Assembly (NCBI RefSeq): GCF_021538895.1
Contig: NZ_JADDRL010000026.1
Location: 33,906-97,905, forward strand
DNA: 64,000 nucleotides
Direction: 5' to 3'
From: Streptomyces olivochromogenes
Lineage (GTDB): Bacteria > Actinomycetota > Actinomycetes > Streptomycetales > Streptomycetaceae
In this document: one piece after another, positions 50,680 to 59,682 of the stretch
Layout: each line of letters begins with the position of its first letter
Position numbering within the stretch: position 1 is the stretch's first letter
Made by a program: the position numbers and the translations under genes
Notes under the pieces: model-generated
Told to the model about the DNA's origin: nothing
What the model saw: only the letters and a program-made list of their open reading frames with translations
Database searches by the model: none

Positions 50680-51432
50680 GTGTGGCTGAGCAGACTCGGC
50701 GGATTGCGTGATGTCGTACGCCAGGAGCTGGTGGCCCGGCAGCTCGACGAGCAGATAGCCGGGCGGTTCCCGGTCGGGCAGCGACTGCGGGTGCTCGACG
50801 TGGGGATGGGCCAGGGCACGCAGGCGCTGCGGCTGGCCCGGGCCGGCCATCAGGTGACCGGTGTCGAGCGGGACACCACGATGATCACGGCCGCGCGGGA
50901 GGCCCTGTCCGGTGAGCCGGAGGGGATCCGCGAGCGGATGCGGATCGTCGAGGGCGACGGGCGGGACACGGGCGTCCACTTCCTGCCGGGCAGCTTCGAC
51001 GTGGTGCTGTGCCACGGCGTACTCATGTACGTCGAGGATCCCGACGCACTGCTGGCCGGGCTGGCCCGGATGCTGGCGCCCGGCGGGCTGCTGTCGCTGC
51101 TGGTGCGCAACGGGGACGCGCTGGCCGTCCGGCCGGGGCTGAGCGGGGACTGGGCGGGTGCGCTCGCGGCGTTCGACACGACCGCCTACCGCAACCGGCT
51201 GGGGCTCGACGTACGGGCCGACCGGCTGGACACCCTGACGGCGACGCTGGCCGGGATCGGGGCGCCGCTGCACGCCTGGTACGGCGTGCGGGTCTTCACG
51301 GACACGGCGGCGGACGGGGCGGAGATCCCGGCCGACGTGAACACCCTGCTGGCCGCGGAGGAGCGGGCGGGCCGGACGGATCCCTACCGGGGTGTGGCGG
51401 CGCTGCTGCACCTGTGCGGGGTACGGGGCTGA
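50680..51432 (+). CDS. SAM-dependent methyltransferase
   Basis: About 250 residues of the class I fold: RLRVLDVGMGQGTQALRLA (motif I, SAM), VTGVERDTTMI (acidic end of strand 2), EGDGRDTG, FDVVLCHGVLMYVEDP and LLSLLVRNGDA. The CmoA/SmtA-like 'MxVxDPxxLL' part suggests a small-molecule or tRNA substrate, which is unproven. Start: GTG 50680 after GGGGGG, or the non-standard CTG 50644 overlapping the previous stop, which would be coupled. Confidence 0.85.
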   Translation: MWLSRLGGLRDVVRQELVARQLDEQIAGRFPVGQRLRVLDVGMGQGTQALRLARAGHQVTGVERDTTMITAAREALSGEPEGIRERMRIVEGDGRDTGVHFLPGSFDVVLCHGVLMYVEDPDALLAGLARMLAPGGLLSLLVRNGDALAVRPGLSGDWAGALAAFDTTAYRNRLGLDVRADRLDTLTATLAGIGAPLHAWYGVRVFTDTAADGAEIPADVNTLLAAEERAGRTDPYRGVAALLHLCGVRG

Positions 51433-51455
51433 CCGAGTCCCGGCACCGGTGACGA

Positions 51456-51488
51456 GGGGCGGTTCGCGGTGAGTGCGGCGACCGCCCC
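51456..51488. terminator. Candidate bidirectional terminator
   Basis: 8-bp stem GGGGCGGT/ACCGCCCC with a 17-base loop between the methyltransferase and the convergent small gene. Moderate strength. Confidence 0.55.
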
Positions 51489-51506
51489 CCTGCCGCCTCG
51501 GCGCCG

Positions 51507-51719
51507 TTACGACTCGTCGGCGTGCAGGTTCATCGGGCCGTAGATCTCCGTGGCGTCCTCGAACAGCCGTACCTGGTCCGCGCCGCCTTCGAGCAGGGCC
51601 TTCCAGTGCTCACCGATCCACGATTCGGCATCCCCCTGCGTGGTGAACTCCTCCGGCTCCACCGCGGGCTGGACCTCCGTCCCGTCGGCCTTCTCGAACC
51701 GCCACGTCCATGCCGCCAT
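51507..51719 (-). CDS. Small conserved protein, function unknown
   Basis: 70 residues, MAAWTWRFEKADGTEV at the start, then an acidic, partly helical protein (EFTTQGDAESWIGEHWKALL) without cysteines or membrane segments. Similar 70-residue proteins are widespread in Streptomyces (recall). No function known to me. Confidence 0.75.
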   Translation of the reverse strand: MAAWTWRFEKADGTEVQPAVEPEEFTTQGDAESWIGEHWKALLEGGADQVRLFEDATEIYGPMNLHADES

Positions 51720-51832
51720 GTACGCCTCCCTGGTCTGAGCACATGCGGAGCAGCAGCCGGATCTTGGTCCGGCTCCTGCCCGCAGCCTAGTCGGATGCGC
51801 AAGACCAGCGGCGACAGGCGAAAATCAGGTCC

Positions 51833-53041
51833 GTGGAAGTGACTTTGCTCGGCACCGGTGCCCCGGCGGGCCTGCCCCGCTCCGACTGTCCCTGCGCGGT
51901 GTGCGCGTCCGCGCTCGGACCGGACGCGCGGGCGGCCACCGCGCTGCTGGTCGACGAGGCGCTGATGCTCGACCTGACGCCCGGCGCGGCGTTCGCGGCG
52001 GCACGGGCGGGGCACTCGCTGGGCGGCGTACGCCAAGTGCTGCTCTCGCATCCGCACGAGGGACCGGCCGTGGAGGTGCCGGCCGGCCTGCCGCAACCGG
52101 TACGGGTGCCGGACGGGCGGGAGTTGACGCTGCTGACGGGGCATCGGGTGCGCGCGCTGGCGATGGACGCGGGCGGCACCGGGTACGCGGTGACCGGGCC
52201 GGACGGGCAGCGACTGCTGTATCTGCCGCCGGGGGGCGCGCCGGCCGGGCTGGAGGAGGGGTCGGCCTCCGCCGAGGTGTACGACATGGTGCTCGCGGAC
52301 GTCGTGGGGCGCCCGGACGCGCTGGCGAGGCTGCGGGCGGTGGGCTCGGTCGGGCCGACGACGGACGTCGTCGCCGTGCACCTGGACCATGACGTGCCGC
52401 CGGGCCCGGAGCTGCGGCGACGGCTGGCCGCGGCGGGCGCGCGGGCGGTGCCGGACGGGACGACGCTGGTGGTGGGGGCGTACGAGGACGTCCCGGACGT
52501 GCCGCGCCGCACGCTGGTGCTGGGCGGTGCCCGGTCGGGGAAGTCGGTGGAGGCCGAGCGCCGGCTGGAGTCGTTCCCGGACGTGCTGTACGTGGCGACG
52601 GGCGGTTCGCGCAACGGGGACACGGAGTGGGCGGCACGGGTGGCCGCGCACCGGGACCGGCGGCCGGGCTCGTGGCGTACGACGGAGACGTGCGACCTCG
52701 TGCCGTTGCTGGCGCAGGACGGGTCGCCGCTGCTGATCGACTGTCTGTCGCTGTGGCTGACGGACGCGATGGACTCCGTCGGGGCGTGGGACGACGCGGA
52801 GTGGGCGGCCGGCGGCGAGCGCGCCCTGCGCGAGCGGGTACGGGAGTTGACGACGGCGGTGCGCGCCACCCGGCGGACCGTGGTCGCCGTGTCCAACGAG
52901 GTGGGGTCGGGGATCGTGCCCGCCACGGCGTCCGGGCGGCGCTACCGCGACGAACTGGGGCGGCTGAACGCGGCGTTCGCGACCGAGTGCGAGCAGGTCC
53001 TGCTGGTCGTCGCGGGCCAGGCCCTGGTGCTGCGCGGGTGA
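51833..53041 (+). CDS. cobU: Adenosylcobinamide kinase/guanylyltransferase (CobU) fused to MBL-like domain
   Basis: Activates adenosylcobinamide by phosphorylation and GMP transfer in cobalamin synthesis. Residues about 225-402 are CobU: RTLVLGGARSGKSVEAER (P-loop), VLYVATGG, RRPGSWRTTET (the His-acceptor region is altered), LLIDCLSLWLTD and VSNEVGSGIVP. Residues 1-215 resemble a PhnP-like metallo-beta-lactamase domain (LLGTGAPAGLPRSDCPCAVC), but the metal motif is degenerate (LSHPHEGP). GTG start. cobT and cobS lie nearby. Confidence 0.9.
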   Translation: MEVTLLGTGAPAGLPRSDCPCAVCASALGPDARAATALLVDEALMLDLTPGAAFAAARAGHSLGGVRQVLLSHPHEGPAVEVPAGLPQPVRVPDGRELTLLTGHRVRALAMDAGGTGYAVTGPDGQRLLYLPPGGAPAGLEEGSASAEVYDMVLADVVGRPDALARLRAVGSVGPTTDVVAVHLDHDVPPGPELRRRLAAAGARAVPDGTTLVVGAYEDVPDVPRRTLVLGGARSGKSVEAERRLESFPDVLYVATGGSRNGDTEWAARVAAHRDRRPGSWRTTETCDLVPLLAQDGSPLLIDCLSLWLTDAMDSVGAWDDAEWAAGGERALRERVRELTTAVRATRRTVVAVSNEVGSGIVPATASGRRYRDELGRLNAAFATECEQVLLVVAGQALVLRG

Positions 53042-53044
53042 GGG

Positions 53045-54055
53045 CTACGCCCCCGGCCCGGTGTCCTTGCGGGCGATGACGCGGTAGGCGTTGGAGAAGC
53101 GGGTGCGGCGGAGCAGGGGGGCCAGGGCGTGGTCCAGGACCGTGGCCGCGACCACCAGCGGGGTGGTCGCCCGCAGCCATCTCTTCGGCAGGAGGTGGGC
53201 GAGGGCCAGGGAGAGGGCGGCTGACAGGTCGTAGGGCAGGTGGGCGGCCCTGCGGTCGGTCGCCACGACGGTGCAGCCCTGGGACTCCAGTTCCGCGCGG
53301 AGGTTGTCCAGGGGCAGCAGGTGCAGGTGGCGGGGTCCGCCGCCGGGGAGCCACCACTTGCCCAGCAGCACGGCGAACGCGCTGTGCGGGTCGGGGACTT
53401 CGACGAGGAGATGGCCGCCGGGGCGCAGGGCGGTCAGGGCGGCGCGGAGTTCGGCGCGCGGGTCGGGGGTGTGTTCCAGGTGGTGGAACATGCTGACCAC
53501 GTCGTAGCGGGAGCGCAGGCGGGCGAGGACCTCGGGGGTGGTGAGGTGGCCCAGGTGGGCCTCCTCGACATGGCCGGCCGCGCGGGCCCGCTCGACGCGC
53601 TCGGTGGGGTCCAGGCCGTCGAACGCGGTGTACGGGAACAGCTCCCTGGCCGTCTCCGGGAAGTGGGCGTGGCCCGTGCCGACGTCCAGCCAGCTCTCCG
53701 GCTCACGGCTCTCCGGATCGGGCAGGGTCAGCATCGCGCGGGCGGCGGCCCGGTGGTGCCGGCGGCGGGTGCGGTCGGCGCGGATCCGTTCGGCGAAGTC
53801 CTCGGTGCCTTCGACGGTGCCCTCGTAGAAGTCCCGGTGGTGGAAGGCGAGTCCCTCCGCGGTCAGCCGGGGGTTCTGGAAGGCGTGGGCGCAGTCCCGG
53901 CATTCGTCGACGACGAAGGTACCGGAGCCGTACCGCGGGGTGCCGGGCGCGCGCAGCCGGGTGCGCAGGCTCGTCGAGCCGCACCAGGGGCAGTCCTCGC
54001 GGCGCGGTTCGTGGAATCCGTCGGTGGACTGCGGGGTGGGGGGCGAGGACTGCAT
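53045..54055 (-). CDS. SAM methyltransferase with N-terminal zinc ribbon
   Basis: 336 residues. CPWCGS and CRDCAHAFQNPR form a zinc-binding head; PESWLDVGTGHAHFPE is a variant motif I; YDVVSMFHHLEHTPDP and GGHLLVEVPDP follow as in Methyltransf_23 enzymes. The C-terminal part is hydrophobic-basic. This layout is common in sugar or lipid modifying methyltransferases of actinobacteria. ATG 54055 follows GGGAG. Convergent with cobU at a three-base gap; divergent from cobT. Confidence 0.85.
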   Translation of the reverse strand: MQSSPPTPQSTDGFHEPRREDCPWCGSTSLRTRLRAPGTPRYGSGTFVVDECRDCAHAFQNPRLTAEGLAFHHRDFYEGTVEGTEDFAERIRADRTRRRHHRAAARAMLTLPDPESREPESWLDVGTGHAHFPETARELFPYTAFDGLDPTERVERARAAGHVEEAHLGHLTTPEVLARLRSRYDVVSMFHHLEHTPDPRAELRAALTALRPGGHLLVEVPDPHSAFAVLLGKWWLPGGGPRHLHLLPLDNLRAELESQGCTVVATDRRAAHLPYDLSAALSLALAHLLPKRWLRATTPLVVAATVLDHALAPLLRRTRFSNAYRVIARKDTGPGA

Positions 54056-54188
54056 GGGCGGCTCCCTGTACGACAATCCGCTGCAAAACGGAACGTATGG
54101 GATCCGGATCTTGGGTGCAAAGACATCGTGGTGGTGTGGTGGCGATGTGGCGCGGAACCCTTCGTTCGCTGGCGGTACTGTTCGGCGA

Positions 54189-55301
54189 ATGAGCTCCCTT
54201 AATCTCGACGACTTCACCGATCTGATCGAGCGCCCGGACGGGGGCGTGCGCCGTGACGCCGAGGCACACCGGGAACGTCTGCTCGTGCCGCCCGGGTCCC
54301 TGGGGCGCCTCGACGAGCTGGGTGAGTGGCTGGCCGCCGCGCAGGGGGCCGTACCGGTCCGGACGGTCGACCGGCCGCGGGTGGTGCTCTTCGCCGGTGA
54401 CCACGGGATCGCCGGACTGGGGGTCTCGGCCCGGCCCGCGGGCAGCGCGGTGACGCTGGTGCGGTCCGTGCTTGAGGGCGGCAGCCCGGTCGCGGTGCTG
54501 GCGCGGCGGTTCGGGGTGCCGGTGCGGGTCGTGGACATGGCGCTGGACTGCGAGCCGGACGCGTTGCCGGCGGAGGTCGTACGGCACCGGGTGCGGCGCG
54601 GCAGCGGTCGTATCGACATCGAGGACGCGCTGACCCAGGAGGAGGCCGAGGCGGCCTTCCTGGCGGGGGTCGCGGTGGCCGACGAGGAGGCCGACTCCGG
54701 TACGGATCTGGTGGTGCTCGGCGATGTGAGCGTGGGCGGGACCACGGCGGCGGCCGTGCTCGTGGCGGCGCTGTGCGGGACCGACGCGTCGGTGGTGACC
54801 GGGCGGGGCGGGCTCGCGATCGACGACCTCACGTGGATGCGCAAGTGCGCGGCCGTGCGGGACGCGCTGCGGCGGGCACGGCCGGTGCTCGGGGACCAGT
54901 TGCTGCTGCTGGCGACCGTGGGCGGCGCCGATCTCGCGGCGATGACCGGTTTCCTGTTGCAGGCCGCGGTGCGGAAGCTGCCGGTGATCCTGGACGGGGT
55001 GGTGGCGTCCGCGTGCGCGCTGGTCGGACAGCGCATCGCGTTCCGGGCGCCGGACTGGTGGCTGGCCGGGCACAACAGCGGGGAGCCGGGGCAGGCGAAG
55101 GCGCTGGACCGCATGGCCCTCGAACCGCTCCTGGACCAGGGCGTCACCGTCGGCGAGGCCGCGGGCGCGCTCCTCGCCCTGCCCCTGGTCCAGTCCGCGG
55201 CGGCACTGGCCGCGGAGCTTCCCGAGCGGGAGCCGGCGGAGAAGCCCGAGACATCAGAGCTGTCGGAGACGTCAGAGGCGCCGGAGGCCGAGGAGGACTA
55301 G
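54189..55301 (+). CDS. cobT: Nicotinate-nucleotide-dimethylbenzimidazole phosphoribosyltransferase
   Basis: Forms the alpha-ribazole phosphate of the lower cobalamin ligand. The 370 residues show PPGSLGRLDELGEWLA, VVLFAGDHGIAGLGVSA, VVLGDVSVGGTTAAA, ATVGGADLAAMTGFLL and the catalytic-loop region around LAGHNSGEPGQ with the conserved Glu in ALEPLLDQGV-type context. A Glu/Ser/Thr-rich tail of about 30 residues is additional. ATG 54189 is selected, since conservation starts at MSSLNLDDFTDLI. Confidence 0.94.
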   Translation: MSSLNLDDFTDLIERPDGGVRRDAEAHRERLLVPPGSLGRLDELGEWLAAAQGAVPVRTVDRPRVVLFAGDHGIAGLGVSARPAGSAVTLVRSVLEGGSPVAVLARRFGVPVRVVDMALDCEPDALPAEVVRHRVRRGSGRIDIEDALTQEEAEAAFLAGVAVADEEADSGTDLVVLGDVSVGGTTAAAVLVAALCGTDASVVTGRGGLAIDDLTWMRKCAAVRDALRRARPVLGDQLLLLATVGGADLAAMTGFLLQAAVRKLPVILDGVVASACALVGQRIAFRAPDWWLAGHNSGEPGQAKALDRMALEPLLDQGVTVGEAAGALLALPLVQSAAALAAELPEREPAEKPETSELSETSEAPEAEED

Positions 55302-55331
55302 CGGGCCGGCGGCAACGGCACGGCGGCCCGC

Positions 55332-55382
<51 letters not shown>

Positions 55383-55442
55383 GAAAGTTGCGCCCACCCG
55401 GAGACGTGGTTCGCCGGGTATGCGCACATATGATCCTCCTCT

Positions 55443-57239
55443 ATGGGAGATGCCCGAATTGCCGCGGAGCAGGAAGCCAACCCGGGGCGCCCGGGTGACA
55501 TGGTGCGCGCCGGTGGTGCGGCCTCCTCGTGGGGGGCCGCCTTCGCCGTCTGGTACCTGCGGGCCGTCGCCTTCATCAACTTCCTCAGCGCGGTGTGGGT
55601 CTCCCTGGGGCAGGACGTGCGGCGGCACAACCACGAGAACTTCTTCACGCCCTACCTGCTGACCGCCGGCTTCGCCTCCGGCGTGTTCACCGCCTTCCTC
55701 GCGATCACCATGCGCCGCCGCAAGCGGGCCGCGTGGATCCTGAACCTCGTGCTGAGCGGCCTGTTCCTGGCCCTGTTCGCGCTCGCCATGGCGTTCCCGG
55801 AGATCAGGCAGTACGCGCAGAACTGGATCTCCCTGGGCCTGACGGCCGCCTTCGTCGCCGCGCTGCTCGTCGGCCGCCGGCAGTTCTACGCCAAGGGCGA
55901 CCGGGCCAACCCCAAACTCGCCGCCACCGTCGCGATCGGCGGCGGCCTCGTCGCCTCCCTCTTGGCCGCGCTCCTGGTGACCGCCACCGACCAGGCCCCG
56001 GACGCCGCCCACTCGACGTTCCTGGAGCGCTGGCACTACGGCACGCTGCGGCTGATCTCGGTCTCCGCCGACGAGTCCCGCTTTCCCGGGATCTCCACCC
56101 CGAACTGGGTCAACGTCGTCATCAACGTGCTCAGCACGGCCCTCGTCCTCGCCGTCCTGTACGCCGCCTTCCGCTCCCGGCGCGCCGTCGACGCGCTCAC
56201 CGAGGACGACGAGAAGCGGCTGCGGGCGCTGCTCGACCGCAACGGCGAGCGGGACTCGCTCGGCTACTTCGCGCTGCGCCGGGAGAAGAGCGTCGTGTGG
56301 TCGCCGACCGGGAAGGCGGCGGTGGCCTACCGGGTCGTGGGCGGGGTGTCCCTGGCCTCGGGGGACCCGCTCGGCGACCCGGAGGCCTGGCCCGGGGCGA
56401 TCGTGCCGTGGCTCGCCGAGGCGCGGGCGCACGGCTGGATCCCGGCCGTGATGGGCGCGAGCGAGGAGGCCGGGACCGTGTACGCGCGGCACGGCCTTGA
56501 CGCCCTCGAACTCGGCGACGAGGCGATCGTGGACGTCGCCGAGTTCACGCTGGAGGGACGGGCGATGCGCACCGTCCGGCAGGCCTACAACCGGGTCAAG
56601 CGGGCCGGCTACGAGGTGCGGATCCGACGGCACGCCAACATCCCGGCGGACGAGATGGCGTACCTGATCGAGCGCGCGGACGACTGGCGCGACGGGGCCA
56701 CCGAGCGCGGGTTCAGCATGGCGCTGGGCCGGCTCGGCGATCCGGACGACGGGCAGTGCGTGATGCTGGAGTGCACGGACGCGACCGGCCGGCTCAGGGC
56801 GCTGCTGTCCTTCGTGCCGTGGGGACCGCACGGCCTGTCCCTGGACCTCATGCGCCGCGACCGGGATTCGGACAACGGCCTGATGGAGTTCATGGTCATC
56901 GAACTCCTGCGCCGCGCCGGCGAGATCAGGATCACTCAGGTCTCCCTCAACTTCGCCATGTTCCGCTCCGTCTTCGAACGCGGCGCACGTCTCGGCGCCG
57001 GGCCGGTGCTGAGGCTGTGGCGCTCCCTGCTCAGCTTCTTCTCACGCTGGTGGCAGATCGAGTCGCTGTACCGCGCCAACGCCAAGTACCGGCCCATCTG
57101 GGAGCCGCGGTTCCTGCTCTTCGAGAAGAGCGCGGACCTGCCGCGCATCGGACTCGCGTCGGCCCGCGCGGAGGGGTTCCTGGAGGCGCCGGGGCTGCCC
57201 AAGTGGCTGCACCGCAAGCACCTGGAGACACACAGATGA
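55443..57239 (+). CDS. MprF-like phosphatidylglycerol aminoacyltransferase (DUF2156)
   Basis: Adds an amino acid from tRNA to phosphatidylglycerol, lowering surface charge. 598 residues: six or so membrane helices in the first 230, then a cytoplasmic catalytic domain (about 260-590) with SVVWSPTGKAAVAYRVVGGV, GDPLGDPEAW, TVRQAYNRVKRAGYEV, FVPWGPHGLSLDLMRRD and LNFAMFRSVFE. Only half of the usual 14-helix flippase is present. Mycobacterial LysX has a lysyl-tRNA synthetase fused; that is absent here. The stop overlaps the next ATG. Confidence 0.9.
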   Translation: MGDARIAAEQEANPGRPGDMVRAGGAASSWGAAFAVWYLRAVAFINFLSAVWVSLGQDVRRHNHENFFTPYLLTAGFASGVFTAFLAITMRRRKRAAWILNLVLSGLFLALFALAMAFPEIRQYAQNWISLGLTAAFVAALLVGRRQFYAKGDRANPKLAATVAIGGGLVASLLAALLVTATDQAPDAAHSTFLERWHYGTLRLISVSADESRFPGISTPNWVNVVINVLSTALVLAVLYAAFRSRRAVDALTEDDEKRLRALLDRNGERDSLGYFALRREKSVVWSPTGKAAVAYRVVGGVSLASGDPLGDPEAWPGAIVPWLAEARAHGWIPAVMGASEEAGTVYARHGLDALELGDEAIVDVAEFTLEGRAMRTVRQAYNRVKRAGYEVRIRRHANIPADEMAYLIERADDWRDGATERGFSMALGRLGDPDDGQCVMLECTDATGRLRALLSFVPWGPHGLSLDLMRRDRDSDNGLMEFMVIELLRRAGEIRITQVSLNFAMFRSVFERGARLGAGPVLRLWRSLLSFFSRWWQIESLYRANAKYRPIWEPRFLLFEKSADLPRIGLASARAEGFLEAPGLPKWLHRKHLETHR

Positions 57240-58057
57240 ACTCGCTCGCCCGCTGGGCCCGCGCCGAATGGGGACTGCTTCACGTCACCGTGCGCGAGCC
57301 GCTGCAAAAGCGGCACCTGCGGGCGATCCCGATGACGGTCGGGGCGGTGTGCCTGACGGCGCTGCTGCACTTCACGCAGAGCCGGCCGTGGGGGTACCGG
57401 TTCATAACGGACGTGGGCACGGTCAGGGCCGAGGACCCGCTGTGGTCGGCCCTCCTGCGCACCCCGCTGTCCCTGTTCGTCCCTGCGCTCGACCTGCCGG
57501 TGTGGGGCGCGCTCGCCCAGATCCTGTTCGTGTTCGGGATCGCCGAGCTCTGCCTGGGCCGGCGGCGGACCCTGGCCGTCGCGTACGTCGCGACGCTCGC
57601 CGGCACGCTCTACGCCCGCGTCGGCATCGCGCTGGGCCCGGACGCCCCGCTCGGCCTGTCGGCCTCGGACGCGCGGGTCGTGGACACGGGTCCGTCGGCC
57701 GCCGTGGTGGGCCTCGCCGTGTACGTCGGCTGGCGGTACGGGGCGTACGTCACCGCCGGTGCGGTGGTGGCGGCGATGGTGGTGGAGGTGCTGCTCAAGG
57801 AGAACCTCGCCGGCAAGGAGCATCTGGCGGCCATCGCGGGCGTGACGGTGCTGTGCGTGCTGCCGCCCGCGCTGTGGCAGCGGCGGCGTCAGTGGTCGCG
57901 GCGGTGGTCGGCGCGGCGGCCGCCTCAGGGGTGGCGGCGCCGTCGGTGGCGGCGGCCGCGCCAGTGGCAGTGGTTCCGTCAGGTGCGGCGGCGCTGTCAC
58001 CGGTGGCCGGGGAATCGGGCCGGGTCCGGGTCGGGACGGCCGCCGATCCAGTCCTGA
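57236..58057 (+). CDS. Rhomboid-like membrane protein coupled to the MprF-type gene
   Basis: 273 residues with about six helices (AIPMTVGAVCLTALLHF; WGALAQILFVFGIAELCLG; LAVAYVATLAGTLYARVGIAL; AAVVGLAVYVGWRYGAYVTA) and a very Arg/Trp-rich cytoplasmic tail (WRRRRWRRPRQW). No catalytic Ser-His pair of active rhomboids is clear, so it is perhaps a rhomboid pseudoprotease. ATG overlaps the upstream stop (ATGA). The last 61 bases lie opposite the end of the next minus-strand gene. Confidence 0.82.
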   Translation: MNSLARWARAEWGLLHVTVREPLQKRHLRAIPMTVGAVCLTALLHFTQSRPWGYRFITDVGTVRAEDPLWSALLRTPLSLFVPALDLPVWGALAQILFVFGIAELCLGRRRTLAVAYVATLAGTLYARVGIALGPDAPLGLSASDARVVDTGPSAAVVGLAVYVGWRYGAYVTAGAVVAAMVVEVLLKENLAGKEHLAAIAGVTVLCVLPPALWQRRRQWSRRWSARRPPQGWRRRRWRRPRQWQWFRQVRRRCHRWPGNRAGSGSGRPPIQS

Positions 58058-58761
58058 AGGGCGCGGCCGCGGCCGACCCAGCGGCGGTCGTGCCGGTAGG
58101 CGCGCAGGACGGACCGGGCGCGGGCGCGCGGGCGGTCGCGGTAGAAGCGCCGCGCCCAGGGGGAACCCGGCAGGGCCAGCCGGACCATTCCCACGAGGGC
58201 GATCACGGGGACGACGACTCCGAAGAGCGCCGTGCGGACCTTGCCCTTGCTCAGCGCGATCAGCGAGAAGAAGAAGTTCGCCGCGATGGTCAGGACGACG
58301 GTGCCGCGGTCCTGGAGCTCGTCCTGGGTGAGGTCGTTGACGCCGAACGGCAGGAACCCGGCGAGCAGCAGTGCGACGAGGGCGGCGGTGACGACGACGA
58401 CCTCGACGCTCTTGCGGCCCTCCTCGGACCAGTAGACGTCGTCGAGGTGCAGGATCAGCGCGAACTCGTCCAGGACCAGGCCCGCGCCGATGCCGAAGAC
58501 GACGGCGGACAGGGCCATGCCGAACCCGTTCCGGTCGCTGGCGACGGCGCCGAAACCGCCGGCGACGATGAGGACGACCCCGGGCACGACGTGGTGGATG
58601 TGCAGCCCGCCCGCCTTGACGTTGCCGAACGGGCCCCGGCCCGCCCGGATCAGACGCGTGATCACACGGGTGATCACGAAGGTCAGGACGAACGCGGTGA
58701 GGGCGAGGAGCAGCGGGAGTTTGCCGGGTTCGACGATGTTCCGGTCCAGCCAGTGCCCCAT
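57997..58761 (-). CDS. Conserved integral membrane protein
   Basis: 254 residues with seven predicted helices (LLLALTAFVLTFVITRVITR; VVPGVVLIVAGGFGAVA; GMALSAVVFGIGAGLVLDEFALIL; VVVVTAALVALLLAG and others), an HIHH histidine pair in GGLHIHHVVPG, ELALILHLDDVYW-like acidic loop and a basic Arg-rich tail. The His/Asp residues in membrane parts suggest metal or proton handling, but no function is known to me. Confidence 0.82.
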   Translation of the reverse strand: MGHWLDRNIVEPGKLPLLLALTAFVLTFVITRVITRLIRAGRGPFGNVKAGGLHIHHVVPGVVLIVAGGFGAVASDRNGFGMALSAVVFGIGAGLVLDEFALILHLDDVYWSEEGRKSVEVVVVTAALVALLLAGFLPFGVNDLTQDELQDRGTVVLTIAANFFFSLIALSKGKVRTALFGVVVPVIALVGMVRLALPGSPWARRFYRDRPRARARSVLRAYRHDRRWVGRGRALQDWIGGRPDPDPARFPGHR

Positions 58762-58833
58762 GTGCGCACTTTAGCCCTGAACATCCTTTGTTCAGCTGAA
58801 CATCCCCGCGCGACCGCCCGGTAACCTGCGCCG

Positions 58834-59637
58834 GTGTCCGATACCGCGCCGACCGCGCCTACCGCGCCTCTCGACGGCCTCCGCTTCGCCTTCGGCACCC
58901 TGACCGTGCTGCCGGTCACGGTGCGCCGCTGGGACCGTCGGGCCGCGCGCCCCGGGATGCTGAGCGCCCCGCTGGTCGGGCTGGTCGTCGGCGGCTGCGC
59001 CGCCGTGCCGGGCCTCCTGGCGCTGCTCCTGGACGCGGGTCCGCTGCTCGCCGCCGTCGCCACCGTCGCCGTACCCGCCGTACTGACCCGGGGTCTGCAC
59101 CTCGACGGGCTCGCCGACACCGCGGACGGGCTCGGCAGCGGGAAGCCCGCCGAGGACGCGCTGCGCATCATGAAGCAGTCGGACATCGGGCCGTTCGGTG
59201 TGCTCACCCTCGTCCTCGTGCTCCTGGCCCAAGTGGCCGCGCTGGCCCGGATGTACGACGATTCCTGGGCCCGGGGCGCGCTCGCCGCCGTCGTCTCGGC
59301 GGTCGCGGCGCGGCTCGCGCTCACCCTGGCCGCCCGCGCCGGGGTGCAGGCCGCCCGGCCGGAGGGGCTGGGGGCGGCGGTCGCGGGCGTGGTCCCGGTG
59401 CCGGGCGCGCTGGCCGTGGCGGCGCTCTGCGCGGCGGCGGTGGCGGCCGCGGGCCAACTCCTCGGCCCCTACGGCGGCGTCCACACCGTCCTCGCCCTCG
59501 CCGCGTCCCTCGCCGCCGCCGAACTCCTGCTCCGTCACTGCACCCGCCGCTTCGGCGGGATCACCGGCGACGTGTTCGGCGGCCTCGCGGAGACGGCCGC
59601 GACCACGGCGCTCGTGGCCCTGTCCTTCGGAGGCTAG
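58834..59637 (+). CDS. cobS: Adenosylcobinamide-GDP ribazoletransferase (cobalamin synthase)
   Basis: Joins adenosylcobinamide-GDP with alpha-ribazole at the membrane, the last cobalamin step. The 267 residues show FAFGTLTVLPV, GLHLDGLADTADGLGSG (metal-binding Asp cluster), EDALRIMKQSDIGPFGV and FGGITGDVFGGLAE, all family hallmarks, with several helices. GTG start. With cobU and cobT it completes nucleotide loop assembly. Confidence 0.95.
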   Translation: MSDTAPTAPTAPLDGLRFAFGTLTVLPVTVRRWDRRAARPGMLSAPLVGLVVGGCAAVPGLLALLLDAGPLLAAVATVAVPAVLTRGLHLDGLADTADGLGSGKPAEDALRIMKQSDIGPFGVLTLVLVLLAQVAALARMYDDSWARGALAAVVSAVAARLALTLAARAGVQAARPEGLGAAVAGVVPVPGALAVAALCAAAVAAAGQLLGPYGGVHTVLALAASLAAAELLLRHCTRRFGGITGDVFGGLAETAATTALVALSFGG

Positions 59638-59682
59638 GCTCTCCCGCCGACATGGACACATGAGTGTGATCGGGGGACTCCC

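Noticed and set aside
51720..51832. Possible cobalamin riboswitch before cobU
   Set aside because: The gap is too short for the class and no B12-box sequence is visible; only a small hairpin (AGCCGGA/TCCGGCT) occurs.
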